Numbered from the stretch's first letter, positions 53,469 to 63,526 are shown. The stretch: 64,000 nt of DNA from Actinopolyspora lacussalsi subsp. righensis (GCF_900116555.1 NZ_FPAT01000005.1:337010-401009), one strand, 5' to 3'. Numbers and translations are program-made. Notes: a model not told the origin generated them from the letters alone.

Positions 53469-53844
53469 TCGTACTCCAACTCACCGCGAACGCACGGGCC
53501 CATCGGCCCGCGGAACCCCGCGGATTCCTTCCTCACGGGAATGTTCGACTTGCTGTTCTCCCAGTTTTTCGAGCATCTTTCATATCACGTTACATCCAGC
53601 ACACCCGCGCGATTACGGAATATTCCCTGCGCACAGGGCGATCGATGCGAGCACGCCGAATGTTCCGGCTGGAGAACAACCTCGTAACAATTGGCTATTT
53701 TCCGTTCAAGGAAACAAAACTCGTCGCCGAAGGGAGCAGTCGGCCTTCCGCACCACGCGACGTGTGGCCGCGCGGCCACCGGACGCGTAGGAATTTCCGG
53801 AACGAACCCCGGGTTGTACGCGGCGGCAAGGAAGCAGAGACGGG
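53469..53844. other. Divergent spacer between sugar transferase and mtr
   Basis: 376 bp without a supportable gene. An A+T-richer stretch at 53560-53610 (TTTTTCGAGCATCTTTCATATCACGTTAC) and another near 53680-53720 probably carry promoters for the sugar transferase (minus) and mtr (plus). A CCGCGG..CCGCGG hairpin at about 53508-53523 lies in the sugar-transferase leader. Confidence 0.4.
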
Positions 53845-55251
53845 ATGGGGCACGTGCGACACTTCGATCTGATCATCATCGGCACCGGTTCGGGTAACGC
53901 GATCCTCGACGAACGATTCGCCGACTGGGATGTCGCGGTCGTGGAGAAGGGTGTCGGAAGCGACTCGTCCTACGGCGGTACCTGCCTGAACGTGGGGTGC
54001 ATACCGACGAAGATGTTCGTGCACACCGCCGATGTCGCGAACTCCCCGACCGCCGGGGAACGGCTGGGAGTCGGAGTACGGCTCGACGAGGTGCGGTGGC
54101 GCGAGATCAGGGACCGTGTGTTCGGCAGGATCGACACGATCGCCGAAAGCGGGAAGCGGTTCCGCAGGGACGAGAACCCCAACGTGACGCTTTACGAGGG
54201 CACCGCACGGTTCACCGCGGCACGGGAGCTCCGGGTGGAGACGACCGAAGGGCCGACTACGATCAGCGCCGATCGGGTGGTGATCGCCGCGGGAGGCCGC
54301 CCGGTGATTCCGGAGGTCCCGGGCATCGAGGACGTCGAGTACCACACCAGTGACAGTGTGATGCGTCTGGAAAGCCTTCCGGAAAGCATGATCATCATGG
54401 GCACGGGTTTCATCGGGGCGGAGTTCGCGCACATCTTCTCCGCGCTGGGCGTGCGCGTGACCATGGTCGGCCGTTCCGGACGGGTGCTGCGTGGCGAGGA
54501 CGACGACATCTCGGCACGGTTCACCGAGCTGGCCGCACGGCAGTGGGACCTGCGGTTGAACCGGCGCGAGATCGAGGTGAGCGGTTCCGAGGAGGGTGTG
54601 CGGCTCCGGCTGGACGGCCCGGAGGGGGCCGAGACCCTCGAAGCACGGACGCTGCTGGTGGCCACGGGGCGTCGCCCCAACTCGGACCTGCTCGACACCG
54701 CCGCGGCGGGAATCGAGACCGCCGAGGACGGAAAAGTCAAAGTGGACAGCACGCAGCGCACCACCGTCGAGGGGATGTGGGCGCTGGGCGACGTCAGCAG
54801 CGAGTACGAACTCAAGCACGTCGCCAACCACGAGGAGCGGGTGGTGCAGCACAATCTGCTGTACCCGGACACACCGATCGAGTCGGATCACCGCTTCGTC
54901 CCGCACGCGGTGTTCTCCGAACCACAGATCGCCTCGGTGGGACTCACCGAGCAGCGGGCCGCCGAGTACGGCATCCGCTACGTCACCGCCACACAGGACT
55001 ACGGCGGTATCGCCTACGGATGGGCGATGGAGGACACCACCGGCTTCGCCAAACTGCTCGCCGACCCCGCGACCGGGAAGCTGCTCGGCGCACACATCAT
55101 CGGGCCGCAGGCACCCACCGTGATCCAACCGCTCGTTCAGGCCATGGAGTTCGGCATCGACGCGCGTTCCATGGCTCGCGGCCAGTACTGGATCCACCCC
55201 GCGATGCCCGAGCTGGTGGAGAACGCGCTGCTCGGCCTGCCCCTGGACTGA
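53845..55251 (+). CDS. mtr: Mycothione reductase
   Basis: NADPH-dependent flavoenzyme that reduces the disulfide of mycothiol, the actinobacterial counterpart of glutathione. 468 residues. FAD motif IIIGTGSGNAI (10-20), redox-active Cys47 and Cys52 in GGTCLNVGCIPTK, NADPH motif MGTGFIGAEFAHIF, and the C-terminal acid/base pair H451/E456 in HPAMPE. The SGNAILDERF start is the mycothione-reductase signature. The ATG at 53845 is used; a GTG three codons on is possible. Same neighbourhood as Rv2855. Confidence 0.95.
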   Translation: MGHVRHFDLIIIGTGSGNAILDERFADWDVAVVEKGVGSDSSYGGTCLNVGCIPTKMFVHTADVANSPTAGERLGVGVRLDEVRWREIRDRVFGRIDTIAESGKRFRRDENPNVTLYEGTARFTAARELRVETTEGPTTISADRVVIAAGGRPVIPEVPGIEDVEYHTSDSVMRLESLPESMIIMGTGFIGAEFAHIFSALGVRVTMVGRSGRVLRGEDDDISARFTELAARQWDLRLNRREIEVSGSEEGVRLRLDGPEGAETLEARTLLVATGRRPNSDLLDTAAAGIETAEDGKVKVDSTQRTTVEGMWALGDVSSEYELKHVANHEERVVQHNLLYPDTPIESDHRFVPHAVFSEPQIASVGLTEQRAAEYGIRYVTATQDYGGIAYGWAMEDTTGFAKLLADPATGKLLGAHIIGPQAPTVIQPLVQAMEFGIDARSMARGQYWIHPAMPELVENALLGLPLD

Positions 55252-55275
55252 CCGGGCGGACACGAGAGCGGGCAA

Positions 55276-55317
55276 GGATCGGCCCGGTGAGCACCGCGGT
55301 GTTCACCGGGCCGATCC
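55276..55317. terminator. Terminator between mtr and the MFS gene
   Basis: A 15-bp perfect stem (55276-55290 with 55303-55317) whose loop is itself the palindrome CACCGCGGTG, giving a nearly complete 42-nt palindrome between convergent genes. Confidence 0.8.
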
Positions 55318-55405
55318 GCTTCCACCACTCGAACGGTTCCCGCACCCGTTCCCGCCGGAACTCCCGGCCCCCCTGCCGACGGAAATCCCGGAGGGGAACC
55401 CCGGA

Positions 55406-56722
55406 TCAGAGGGTGCGGGGGCGCCCGGCGAACGCACCGAGGACGGCCTGCGCCGTGAGCACTCCTATCAACACCACCAGCGACGCCGACCAGCTCGCGG
55501 TGACGTCGTGCAGCATTCCGAACAGGAAGGGACCGGTGGAGGCGATCAGGTAACCGATGCTCTGCGCCATTCCGGACAGCCTGCCCGTATCGGCCGCACT
55601 GCTGGTGCGCAGTGATATGAGCACCAGCGCCAGCGGGAACGCGCTCATCCCCACGCCGATCAGCAGCGCCCAGAGCAGCGGCGCGCTCATCGGAGCGAAC
55701 AGCACCCCCAGGAAGCCGCTGATGGCCGTGGCCGCCAGGCAGACCGTCCAGACCGACTGACCGTTCGTCCTCGTGACCAGGGGTGGCAGCACCATGCTGA
55801 TCGGAACACCGATCAGCAGCACCAGGCCCAGCAGCCCTCCGGCGGCACCGGCACCGGCACCGGCCGATTTGAACACCTCGGGCAGCCAGCCCATGACCAC
55901 GTAGGCCACCAGCGACTGCATCGCGAAATAACCGGTAACCGCCCAGGCCAGCGGGCTGCGCAGCAACGAGGAACCTTCCGCCGTCGACTCCGCTCGCTGC
56001 CGGGCCGCGGCTCCCGAATCGGGAGCGCGACCACTGCCCGCCGAGTTCCAGACGACGAAGGCGGCCAGGGCCAGCACCGCCCAAGTGGCCAGTGCCAGGC
56101 GCCATCCACCCAGCTCGGCACGTAACCAGGGAGTGAAGGCGGACCCCACGGAGCCGCCCGCGGCCATCGCCGTGGTGTAGAGGCCGGTGGCCATACCCAC
56201 CCGCGTGGGGAACGACTCCTTGACCACCACCGGGATGAGGACGTTGCACATCGCGATAGCGGCGCAGGCGACCACGGTGCCGGCGAGGACGGTGATCGTG
56301 CCACCCACGACTCGCAGCAGCATCGCCGCGGTCAGCACGCCCAGCGCGACACCGACGACGCCGCGCCTCCCCCAGCGACGCGCCAACAGCGGTGCGGCTA
56401 TGCCCGCCGCCCCGAAGCACAGCGTCGGCACCGAGGTGAGCGCGCTGGCCCAGACGGTACTGGCACCGAGCGCGTCACGTACCCCGCCGAGTATCGAGGA
56501 GAGGCTGGTCACCGCGGGGCGCATGTTCGCCGCGGCGAGCGCGACCCCGAGCAGCAGCAGCCCACCGCCCGCGGCCGCGTTCCGGTCGGGGAGGCCGTTG
56601 ATCTCGGGGGTACTTTCGTTGGCTTGCGAACTCGTATCATTCCGGGCCTCGCCCGCCCCGGAACTGGCATCCTGGACGATCAACCGATCGGGAACGGTTT
56701 CGGTACGCGACTCGGAAGACAT
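55406..56722 (-). CDS. MFS transporter of the CynX/NimT type
   Basis: 438 residues with 12 predicted helices after a ~45-residue disordered Ser/Glu-rich start. GVALAAANMRPAVTSLSSILGGVRDALG, GWLPEVFKSAG and the NVLIPVVVKESFP loop are typical of the CynX/NimT (YycB/YeaN) group, linked to cyanate, nitroimidazole or aromatic-compound transport; the substrate here is unknown. A GATACT box ends eight bases before the ATG, suggesting leaderless translation. The divergent GntR regulator and the operator between them suggest ligand-controlled expression. Confidence 0.9.
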   Translation of the reverse strand: MSSESRTETVPDRLIVQDASSGAGEARNDTSSQANESTPEINGLPDRNAAAGGGLLLLGVALAAANMRPAVTSLSSILGGVRDALGASTVWASALTSVPTLCFGAAGIAAPLLARRWGRRGVVGVALGVLTAAMLLRVVGGTITVLAGTVVACAAIAMCNVLIPVVVKESFPTRVGMATGLYTTAMAAGGSVGSAFTPWLRAELGGWRLALATWAVLALAAFVVWNSAGSGRAPDSGAAARQRAESTAEGSSLLRSPLAWAVTGYFAMQSLVAYVVMGWLPEVFKSAGAGAGAAGGLLGLVLLIGVPISMVLPPLVTRTNGQSVWTVCLAATAISGFLGVLFAPMSAPLLWALLIGVGMSAFPLALVLISLRTSSAADTGRLSGMAQSIGYLIASTGPFLFGMLHDVTASWSASLVVLIGVLTAQAVLGAFAGRPRTL

Positions 56723-56737
56723 CGCGTACTAGTATCG

Positions 56738-56754
56738 CAAACGTAGGATGTTTG
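56738..56754. promoter_or_regulatory. Probable GntR operator (CAAAC-N7-GTTTG)
   Basis: Inverted repeat CAAAC GTAGGAT GTTTG in the 49-bp gap between MFS and gntR. It lies just upstream of the MFS -10 box (GATACT, 56736-56731) and spans a possible TAGGAT -10 box of the regulator, so one bound dimer could block both promoters. Confidence 0.55.
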
Positions 56755-56771
56755 GATGAAAGGACCTCGCT

Positions 56772-57467
56772 GTGCCCTTGGTCACGACAACGAGGACCGG
56801 TTTGGTGGACCAGGTCATCGCCCAGATGCGTGAGTTAGTCGCATCAGGCGAGTGGCCTCTCGGGCAACGGATCCCACCGGAGGCGGAACTCGTCAACGCG
56901 CTCGGCGTCGGGCGCAACACGGTCCGCGAAGCGGTGCGGGCCCTGGCTCACGCGGGACTGCTGGAGGTCCGGCAGGGAGACGGCACGTTCGTACGCGCCA
57001 CGAGCGAGCTGTCGGGAGCCGTCAGCCGGTTGTGCGACACCGAACTCCGGCAGGTTCTGGAGGTACGGCGCGCCCTGGAAGTGGAAAGCGCCCGGTTGGC
57101 GGCGAACGCCCGGACCGAAGCCGACGTCGCCGACCTGGAGATCGCGCTGCGGGAACGGGACACCGCCCTCGCCGAACGCGACTCGGAGCGGGTCGTGCAC
57201 ACCGACAGCCGCTTCCACCTGCGGCTGGTGGAGGCCTCGCACAACCCGGTGCTGATCCAGCTCTACCAGGGCATCAGCGAAGCGGTGCTCTCCAGCGTGG
57301 CCACCACCTTCGACCCCGAGGTCCCTCCGGAACGCGACGTCTCCCACACCGAACTGCTCGAAGCCGTACGCGACGGTCATCCCGAACGGGCCGCGGCCGA
57401 GGCGGGCGGCTTCCTCGACGAACTACTCGCCGAGTTCACCTCGGGGGAAGAGCACGACACCGCCTGA
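56772..57467 (+). CDS. GntR/FadR family regulator (FCD domain)
   Basis: 231 residues. The winged helix covers about 8-75 (GLVDQVIAQMRELVASGEWPLGQRIPPEAELVNALGVGRNTVREAVRALAHAGLLEVRQGDGTFV) and the FCD ligand domain 90-225, with probable metal ligands in HTDSRFHLRLVEASHN and SHTELLEAV. GTG start with AAAGGA upstream. Divergent from the MFS exporter across a palindromic operator, so it most likely represses that transporter and itself. Confidence 0.93.
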   Translation: MPLVTTTRTGLVDQVIAQMRELVASGEWPLGQRIPPEAELVNALGVGRNTVREAVRALAHAGLLEVRQGDGTFVRATSELSGAVSRLCDTELRQVLEVRRALEVESARLAANARTEADVADLEIALRERDTALAERDSERVVHTDSRFHLRLVEASHNPVLIQLYQGISEAVLSSVATTFDPEVPPERDVSHTELLEAVRDGHPERAAAEAGGFLDELLAEFTSGEEHDTA

Positions 57468-57488
57468 AAACAACGCGGAGGTCATCAC

Positions 57489-57506
57489 ACCGGGAACGCA
57501 CCCGGT
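57489..57506. terminator. Short hairpin between gntR and cobQ
   Basis: ACCGGG (57489-57494) and CCCGGT (57501-57506) form a six-bp stem that touches the cobQ stop codon. A weak bidirectional terminator candidate. Confidence 0.4.
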
Positions 57507-59041
57507 CAGGGCGAGACCAGACCGCTGGAGACGCGCGGCAGACCGGCGGGGACACCACGGTCGAGCAGCCGAAGCAACGCGTCGGTGTCCAGGTGGTGTT
57601 CCACCATGTCCCCGAGCAGGTCCAGCTGAACACGGCGCAGCTCTGCGAACGAGGTGTCCGCGGCGACGCGGAAACCCGTCCTTCCGGCGATCCGGGCGGC
57701 GCGTTCCAGGAAGTCGCGGCGGAACGCGTCGTTCTCGAACAAGCCGTGCCAGTGCGTGCCCGCGACGGAGCCGTGCAGCGCTCCCTCCCCGTTACCGTCG
57801 GGGAGCAGAACCAGCGGATCGGTCTCGGGAGGGCGCCGCACCCTGCCGTGGTGAATCTCGTAACCGGAGACCGGCTGCCGCAGCGCGATGCCGGTGGGAT
57901 TGCCCAGCGTCTTGGCCGTCTCGAACTCTATCTCCATGTCCAGCAGTCCGAGAGCGTCGATCTCCGCACCGGACTCGACGTGATCGACGATCCGCTTCCC
58001 CAGCATCTGGAACCCACCGCAGATCCCCAGCACCGGCAGGCCCGCGGCGGCGTGTTCGAGAACCGCTTCGGCCAGTCCGGTTCGTCGGAGCCAGTCGAGA
58101 TCGGCGACCGTGGACTTGGACCCGGGAAGCACCACCAGATCGGCGTCCGCGATCCGGGAGGGCTCCGTCACGAACCGCACCGAGACACCGGGCTCGGCCG
58201 CCAGTGCCTCGACGTCGGTGGCATTGGACACGCGTGGCAGTCGCGGCACGGCCACGCGCAACCACTGCTCGCCCACCGGTGGGGCGGGGCGACCGACCAC
58301 ACCGTCGGCCACGTACGACAGCGAGTCCTCCGCGTCCAGCCAGAGCTCCTCCGACCACGGCAGCACACCGTGCACGGTTCGACCGGTGAGTTCGCCGAGC
58401 TCCCGCAACCCCGGGGTGAGCAGCTCGGGTTCACCGCGGAACTTGTTGACCACGAACCCGGAAACGAGCGCCTGGTCGGCCGGATCCAGCAGCGCGAGCG
58501 TGCCGAACAGCTGGGCGAACACCCCGCCCCGGTCGATGTCGCCGACCACCAGCACGGGCAGCTCGGCGGCACGAGCGAGTCCCATGTTGGCGATGTCCTG
58601 GGCACGCAGGTTGATCTCGGCCGGTGACCCGGCCCCCTCACAGATCACGTAGTCGTACTCGGAGCGCAGCTCGGAAAGCGTAGCGGTAACCGTGTGCAGC
58701 AGCTCGGCCTTGCGCTCGCGATAGGACAGCGCGGTGGCCTCCCCGGCCACCCGCCCCAGCACCACGACCTGGGAAGTGCGATCACTGCCCGGCTTCAGCA
58801 GCACCGGATTGAACCGGACGTCGGATTCGACACCGGCGGCCATGGCCTGTACTGCCTGCGCACGTCCGATCTCGCCGCCCGAGGTGGTGACGACGGAGTT
58901 GTTGGACATGTTCTGCGCCTTGAACGGCGCCACCCGGGCACCGCGACGCGACAACCAACGGCAGAGCGCGGCCACGAGTACGCTCTTGCCCGCGTCGGAG
59001 GTCGTCCCGGCAACCAGCAGTGAATTCACGTCGGATTTCAT
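57506..59041 (-). CDS. cobQ: Cobyric acid synthase
   Basis: Glutamine-dependent amidation of the b, d, e and g side chains of adenosylcobyrinate a,c-diamide. 511 residues: ATP domain with P-loop GTTSDAGKS (12-20), [17 protein letters not shown] and VNKFRGEP; glutaminase domain with [15 protein letters not shown], the nucleophile Cys in [11 protein letters not shown], and GYEIHHGRV. The ATG at 59041 follows the family start; GTG four codons later is possible. It lies 25 kb from the other cob genes, with no B12 box seen upstream. Confidence 0.95.
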   Translation of the reverse strand: MKSDVNSLLVAGTTSDAGKSVLVAALCRWLSRRGARVAPFKAQNMSNNSVVTTSGGEIGRAQAVQAMAAGVESDVRFNPVLLKPGSDRTSQVVVLGRVAGEATALSYRERKAELLHTVTATLSELRSEYDYVICEGAGSPAEINLRAQDIANMGLARAAELPVLVVGDIDRGGVFAQLFGTLALLDPADQALVSGFVVNKFRGEPELLTPGLRELGELTGRTVHGVLPWSEELWLDAEDSLSYVADGVVGRPAPPVGEQWLRVAVPRLPRVSNATDVEALAAEPGVSVRFVTEPSRIADADLVVLPGSKSTVADLDWLRRTGLAEAVLEHAAAGLPVLGICGGFQMLGKRIVDHVESGAEIDALGLLDMEIEFETAKTLGNPTGIALRQPVSGYEIHHGRVRRPPETDPLVLLPDGNGEGALHGSVAGTHWHGLFENDAFRRDFLERAARIAGRTGFRVAADTSFAELRRVQLDLLGDMVEHHLDTDALLRLLDRGVPAGLPRVSSGLVSP

Positions 59042-59177
59042 ACACCACGGCCACGTCCCCGCGGGCCCACCCACCACGTGGAAGTGCCCTCGCTCACAAC
59101 CCGTGCCATCGAGCGGAACGGGGGCGTGCCCAACGTGAGCGCGCCCCGGCCGGGCATCCGCGTTCCTTCCGGAGCGT

Positions 59178-60035
59178 TCAGGGACGCGTGAGGATCTCGT
59201 TGCCGTCCTCGGTGATCAGAATGGTGTGCTCGAACTGCGCGGTCCAGCTCTTGTCACTGGTCGTAACCGTCCAGCCGTCGTCCCAGACGTCGTACTCGTG
59301 AGTCCCGAGCGTGATCATCGGTTCGATGGTGAACGTCATGCCGGGTTCGATAACCGTCTGTACCGATGGTTCGTCGTAGTGCAGCACCACGAGGCCGCTG
59401 TGGAACGAGCGACCGATGCCGTGTCCGGTGAAGTCCCGCACGACTCCGTAGCCGAACCGCTTGGCGTAGGACTCGATGACTCGTCCGATCACGTTCAGCT
59501 GCCGCCCCGGCTGCGCCGCACGGATCGCCCGCATCGTGGCCTCGTGGGTGCGCTCCACGAGCAACCGGGCCTGTTCGGAGACCTCGCCCGCGAGGAACGT
59601 CGCGTTGTTGTCACCGTGCACACCGCCGATGTAGCCGGTCACGTCGACGTTGACGATGTCCCCGTCCTCGATCACCGTGGAATCGGGTATCCCATGGCAG
59701 ATGACCTCGTTCAACGAGGTGCAGCACGACTTCGGAAACCCGCGGTAACCGAGGGTGGACGGGTAGACCCCGTTGTCGACGAAGAACTCGTGCACCACGG
59801 CGTCGACGTCGTCGGTGGTCACACCGGGACGGATCGCCTTGCCCGCCTCCTCCAACGCCTGGGCCGCGAGCTTGCCCGCGACACGCATGGCATCGATCAC
59901 TTCGGGAGGCTGCACGTCGGGATCGGTATTGCGCCGCGGTGCCGGTTTGTCGACGTACTCGGGACGCTCGATACCGGACGGCACCGGACGGCGGGGGGTT
60001 TGCTGTCCTGGTTGCAGCGGGCTTCGTACGGGCAT
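59178..60035 (-). CDS. map: Methionine aminopeptidase, type I
   Basis: Removes the initiator methionine. 285 residues with the ~40-residue SH3-binding-like Pro-rich N-terminal extension typical of actinobacterial MapB ([23 protein letters not shown]). Metal ligands are in [14 protein letters not shown] (two Asp), [11 protein letters not shown] (His), FTIEPM (Glu) and QFEHT (Glu). Same place as Rv2861c in M. tuberculosis. Confidence 0.96.
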   Translation of the reverse strand: MPVRSPLQPGQQTPRRPVPSGIERPEYVDKPAPRRNTDPDVQPPEVIDAMRVAGKLAAQALEEAGKAIRPGVTTDDVDAVVHEFFVDNGVYPSTLGYRGFPKSCCTSLNEVICHGIPDSTVIEDGDIVNVDVTGYIGGVHGDNNATFLAGEVSEQARLLVERTHEATMRAIRAAQPGRQLNVIGRVIESYAKRFGYGVVRDFTGHGIGRSFHSGLVVLHYDEPSVQTVIEPGMTFTIEPMITLGTHEYDVWDDGWTVTTSDKSWTAQFEHTILITEDGNEILTRP

Positions 60036-60153
60036 GTCCTCACTCTAGAACGTCGGCACCACGCGAAACCGCCCGCAGTCGAGCACGTGGCCCCGAAATG
60101 ACCAACCACACAGCGCCGCACCGGAAGCGGGAAGGACGACTCCGCCCGACCCG

Positions 60154-60564
60154 TCACGTCATACCGGGCGCATCGTTGCCCGGTGAGACGGTCACCAGGC
60201 CGACGCGTTCGGCGGCACGCAGCATCACCGGGTCGTAGGAGACGAACGCGTGCAGTCCGTCCCGCGCCTGACAGGCGGAGGCCAGTTGGATGGCCTCCGT
60301 GGAACTCAGCGGCGAGTCGAATCCGCTCGCGGTGTCGAGCACATCCTGCCCGACGGGTAGTTGTTCGATCTTCGACACCACGATCGAGGCGAGATCCTCG
60401 GCCGCGGGACCCGCCGTACGAAAGCTACGGAGTATGTCGACCCTGGAGACCGCACTGGTGGCACGTGGCTGTTCCCAGTTGCTCCGGATCCACACGCTGA
60501 GCGCGTTGCTCTCCGGTTCCGCGGCGATCAGTTTCTGCAGGGCCGAAGAATCGAAGTAGATCAC
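60154..60564 (-). CDS. PIN-domain VapC-like ribonuclease
   Basis: 136 residues of the PIN fold. The four acidic positions are D5 (YFDSSAL), D43 (RVDIL), E90 (LSSTEAIQLASA) and D111 (VSYDPVML). The second is usually Glu and the third Asp in VapC toxins, so two conservative swaps are present. The GTG at 60564 has GGGAG five bases before. No VapB antitoxin is visible upstream (the 73 bp to the PBP gene hold no ORF), so it appears solitary. M. tuberculosis has vapBC23 in this interval. Confidence 0.8.
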   Translation of the reverse strand: MIYFDSSALQKLIAAEPESNALSVWIRSNWEQPRATSAVSRVDILRSFRTAGPAAEDLASIVVSKIEQLPVGQDVLDTASGFDSPLSSTEAIQLASACQARDGLHAFVSYDPVMLRAAERVGLVTVSPGNDAPGMT

Positions 60565-60637
60565 ATCCACTCCCGTCCACGGTGATCTCGCACCGCGCCC
60601 GGAACGGCACGGTGCGCGACAACCTAACACACCGGGA

Positions 60638-62446
60638 TCAGCCGACCCCGTCGAGAAACTCCTTCGAGACCCGAACCGCCCGCTCCGAGGTCCCGGCATC
60701 GGTCACCAGCACCGCGAACGACAGATCCCCCCGGTACCCGGTGAACCAACCGTGCGCCCGACTGCCGTCGCCGAACTGTGCGGTCCCCGTCTTGCCCGCC
60801 ACCTCGCCGAGGCCGGACAACTCGGTGGCGGTCCCGGAACGCACGACCTCCCGCATCATCTCGCGGAGTTTCCGCAACGCCTGCTCGGAGGGGGCACGTT
60901 TCGCCTGCTCGTTCACTCGCGTTTCGGCTGATTCGAGCAGTTTGGGCGTGGGCATGGAGCCGTGGGCCACCGAGGCGCTGGCCAGCGCCATCCCGAACGG
61001 GCTGGTGAGCACCTTGCCCTGGCCGATGCCGTTGACCGCACGCGTCACCTCCTCCTCGGAGGAGGGCACTTCTCCCGTCAGGGTAGTCATGCCGGGGATC
61101 GCGAAGTCTGCGCCGATTCCCAGTCTCTCGGCGGCCGTCGGCAACGCCGAGGCGGGCAACCGGGAGGCCAGTCCGGCGAAGGTAGTGTTGCAGGACTCGG
61201 CGAAGGCCTTCCTCATGGTCACGCGGCCGAGGTCGAAATGATGCGCGTTGGGCAGTGTCTTGCCGTTGAAGGTCCGCTCCGCGGGACAACCGAGCTTCGT
61301 TCCGATGTCGGCCTCGTCGGCTTCGAGGGTCGCCAGAGCGGTCGCCATCTTGAAGGTGGACCCCGGCGGGTACTGCCCCGTCAGCGCCAGTGCGCCCTTG
61401 TCGTCGGCGGCCTCGTTCTGCGCGACGGCCAGCACCCCGCCGCTGGAGGGACGCATCGCCACGATCATGGCGGGCTTGTCGATCGGGTCGACCGCGTTCT
61501 CGGCGGCACGCTGCACCTTGTCGCTGAGTGTGGTCCGGAGTGCCTCGGTAGGCTCGGGTTCGGCCCGGTGCAGCGTTTTCAGCTCCGCACCGGAAGAGTT
61601 CGCCGTGAAGACGCGCCAGCCGTCGCTGCCGTTCAACCGGTCCTTCCTGCTCTCGGAGATGGCGGGCAGCACCTGGGAGGCGTAGCCCTGTTCCGAGGCC
61701 ACCAGGGCGGTCCTGTCCGGGAACCGGACACCTGGTAATTCGTATATCGCGGACTTAACCCGCCGGTAGTCGGACATGCGGAGTGTGACCACGGTGTAGG
61801 CCTGGTTCTCGGGGGTGTCCTTGGCGCCCTCGACTATTCCCCGCTTGGTGACGCTGGGGGCCACCGGTTCCAGGCCCCGCGCCAGTGACTCGGCGACCTC
61901 GGAGAGGTTGTCCACCTCCTTGCGCACCACGGTGACGCGAATCAGTCGTTGGGGCCCCATCAGACGGGTACCGTCCCGCCCCAGGACCGGCGCGGGAGTG
62001 GCGGGATCCAGCTGGTAGTGCAGGCTCTGCCCCGAACCGAGCTCGGGATGCACCACGGAGGGCCGCCAGTGGACCTTCCAGGAGTTGTCGTTCTCGCGCA
62101 GCTCGAGTTCACCGTCGTAGTTCCAGACCCGGTCGGAACCGAACTGCCACGAAACGCGGAACTTCGCGGTGGTGGGACTGCCACCGTCCCCGGAGTCGAC
62201 CCCGGTGACGGAGGCCTCGACCTTCTCCGGCGAGAGATTCCGCCTGGTCTCGCCCAGGAACTTCCGAGCGGTTTCCGGTGCGTCGGTGCGGCGAGCGGCC
62301 GCCGCGTTGTCGCCTGCGGCGAAGTCACGCAGATAGGCGGCCGCCGCGTCCTCGGCCGAGGGGCCGGAGTCGAACACGCCGCAGGAAGCCAACGGCAGGG
62401 TAACGAGCAGTCCCGTCAGAGCACTGAGAGCACGAGCTGTACGCAC
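60638..62446 (-). CDS. Penicillin-binding lipoprotein (class B transpeptidase)
   Basis: 602 residues. A lipoprotein signal (TARALSALTGLLVTLPLASC) ends in the lipobox LASC. Then follow an NTF2-like MecA_N domain, a PBP dimerisation domain and a transpeptidase domain with S363-x-x-K366 (STFK), SCN and KTGT. It should cross-link peptidoglycan and bind beta-lactams; it corresponds in place and layout to Rv2864c. The GTG at 62446 gives a proper signal peptide; longer starts add unrelated residues. Confidence 0.94.
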   Translation of the reverse strand: MRTARALSALTGLLVTLPLASCGVFDSGPSAEDAAAAYLRDFAAGDNAAAARRTDAPETARKFLGETRRNLSPEKVEASVTGVDSGDGGSPTTAKFRVSWQFGSDRVWNYDGELELRENDNSWKVHWRPSVVHPELGSGQSLHYQLDPATPAPVLGRDGTRLMGPQRLIRVTVVRKEVDNLSEVAESLARGLEPVAPSVTKRGIVEGAKDTPENQAYTVVTLRMSDYRRVKSAIYELPGVRFPDRTALVASEQGYASQVLPAISESRKDRLNGSDGWRVFTANSSGAELKTLHRAEPEPTEALRTTLSDKVQRAAENAVDPIDKPAMIVAMRPSSGGVLAVAQNEAADDKGALALTGQYPPGSTFKMATALATLEADEADIGTKLGCPAERTFNGKTLPNAHHFDLGRVTMRKAFAESCNTTFAGLASRLPASALPTAAERLGIGADFAIPGMTTLTGEVPSSEEEVTRAVNGIGQGKVLTSPFGMALASASVAHGSMPTPKLLESAETRVNEQAKRAPSEQALRKLREMMREVVRSGTATELSGLGEVAGKTGTAQFGDGSRAHGWFTGYRGDLSFAVLVTDAGTSERAVRVSKEFLDGVG

Positions 62447-62689
62447 AGATCGCAGTATGCCGAAGAATCGTCCAGGTGTCGTGCGTGCTGTGTTGCGCAG
62501 AACGCACCAAGGCACGACCGAGGTCGCTGAACAGGGGGAAATATCCACCGAACGCATTACAGCGAGTAGGAAGTGTTCCGATTCACAGCCGCCCCGCCGT
62601 CATATCCGGGCCGGGCCTCGCCACGGCGAGAGCCGTGCGGGATGTTCCGCCGAGCGATCGCGGGAGAAAACCGAGACAACGGTGTCCGA

Positions 62690-63526
62690 CTAGAGCAGTA
62701 CGGTGCTGAACGTTCCGGCCCGCCGGAATCCGATCTTTCGGTAGGCCGCTCTGGCGGCGATGTTGAAATCGTTGACGTAAAGGCTCGCCCTGCGCCCCAT
62801 CCGGCGGACCAGGTGGTCGGCCACGGCCGCGGTTCCGGCGGCCCCCAGTCCACTGCCACGTCGATCGGGGCGTACCCAGACCCCTTGGATCTGACCGACG
62901 GTACCGGAGATCGCACCGATCTCCGCCTTGAAGACCACCTGGCCGTCCTCGAACCGGGCGAACGCGCGTCCACTGGCTATCAGATCGGCCATTCGCGCGC
63001 GATAACCCACGGCACCACCGTTGCGGCGGGGATCCACGCCGACCTCCTCGACGAACATGGACACCGCCGCGGGCAGATAGCTGTCGAGCTCCTCGGAACG
63101 GACCTGGCGCACCGCGGGGTCCACCCACCCCGCGGGAGGTTCGGACAGCGCCAACAACGGCTGCTCGGGACGTACCTCCCTGGCGGGTCCCCAGCTGGCG
63201 GACAACTCGGACCACAGTGACATGACCTGCCCGGCTGGGCCGACGAGCGAGGAACACACCCGCCTGCGTCGAGCCGCGCGGTCGGCGAAAGCGCGCATCG
63301 CGTCCCTGCCCCCGCGCAGCGGTATGAGATTGGCACCGGAGTAGCAGAGCCCCTCGAAGCCGCTGCCGAATCCCCACAGCTCACCACTCAGATAGACCGG
63401 GTCGATCTCGGCGGCCTCGATCCGGGAGAGCACCATGCAGGCGGCCACGGGATCCGATTCCAGCAGGGAACGAACGCTTGCCAAGTCCCGTCCCTGTAAC
63501 AACCGCGCACCCGCGAGCTTGAGCAC
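62690..63526 (-). CDS. DUF4081 GNAT acetyltransferase
   Basis: 278 residues. An N-terminal DUF4081 domain (LLESDPVAACMVLSRIEAAEIDP, ELWGFGSGFEGLCYSGANLIPL) is joined to a GNAT domain with the acetyl-CoA loop VRPDRRGSGLGAAGTAAVADHLV and VNDFNIAARAAYRKIGFRRAGTF. The substrate is unknown. The gene between the PBP lipoprotein and ispG has the same architecture in mycobacteria (Rv2867c). Confidence 0.92.
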   Translation of the reverse strand: MLKLAGARLLQGRDLASVRSLLESDPVAACMVLSRIEAAEIDPVYLSGELWGFGSGFEGLCYSGANLIPLRGGRDAMRAFADRAARRRRVCSSLVGPAGQVMSLWSELSASWGPAREVRPEQPLLALSEPPAGWVDPAVRQVRSEELDSYLPAAVSMFVEEVGVDPRRNGGAVGYRARMADLIASGRAFARFEDGQVVFKAEIGAISGTVGQIQGVWVRPDRRGSGLGAAGTAAVADHLVRRMGRRASLYVNDFNIAARAAYRKIGFRRAGTFSTVLL

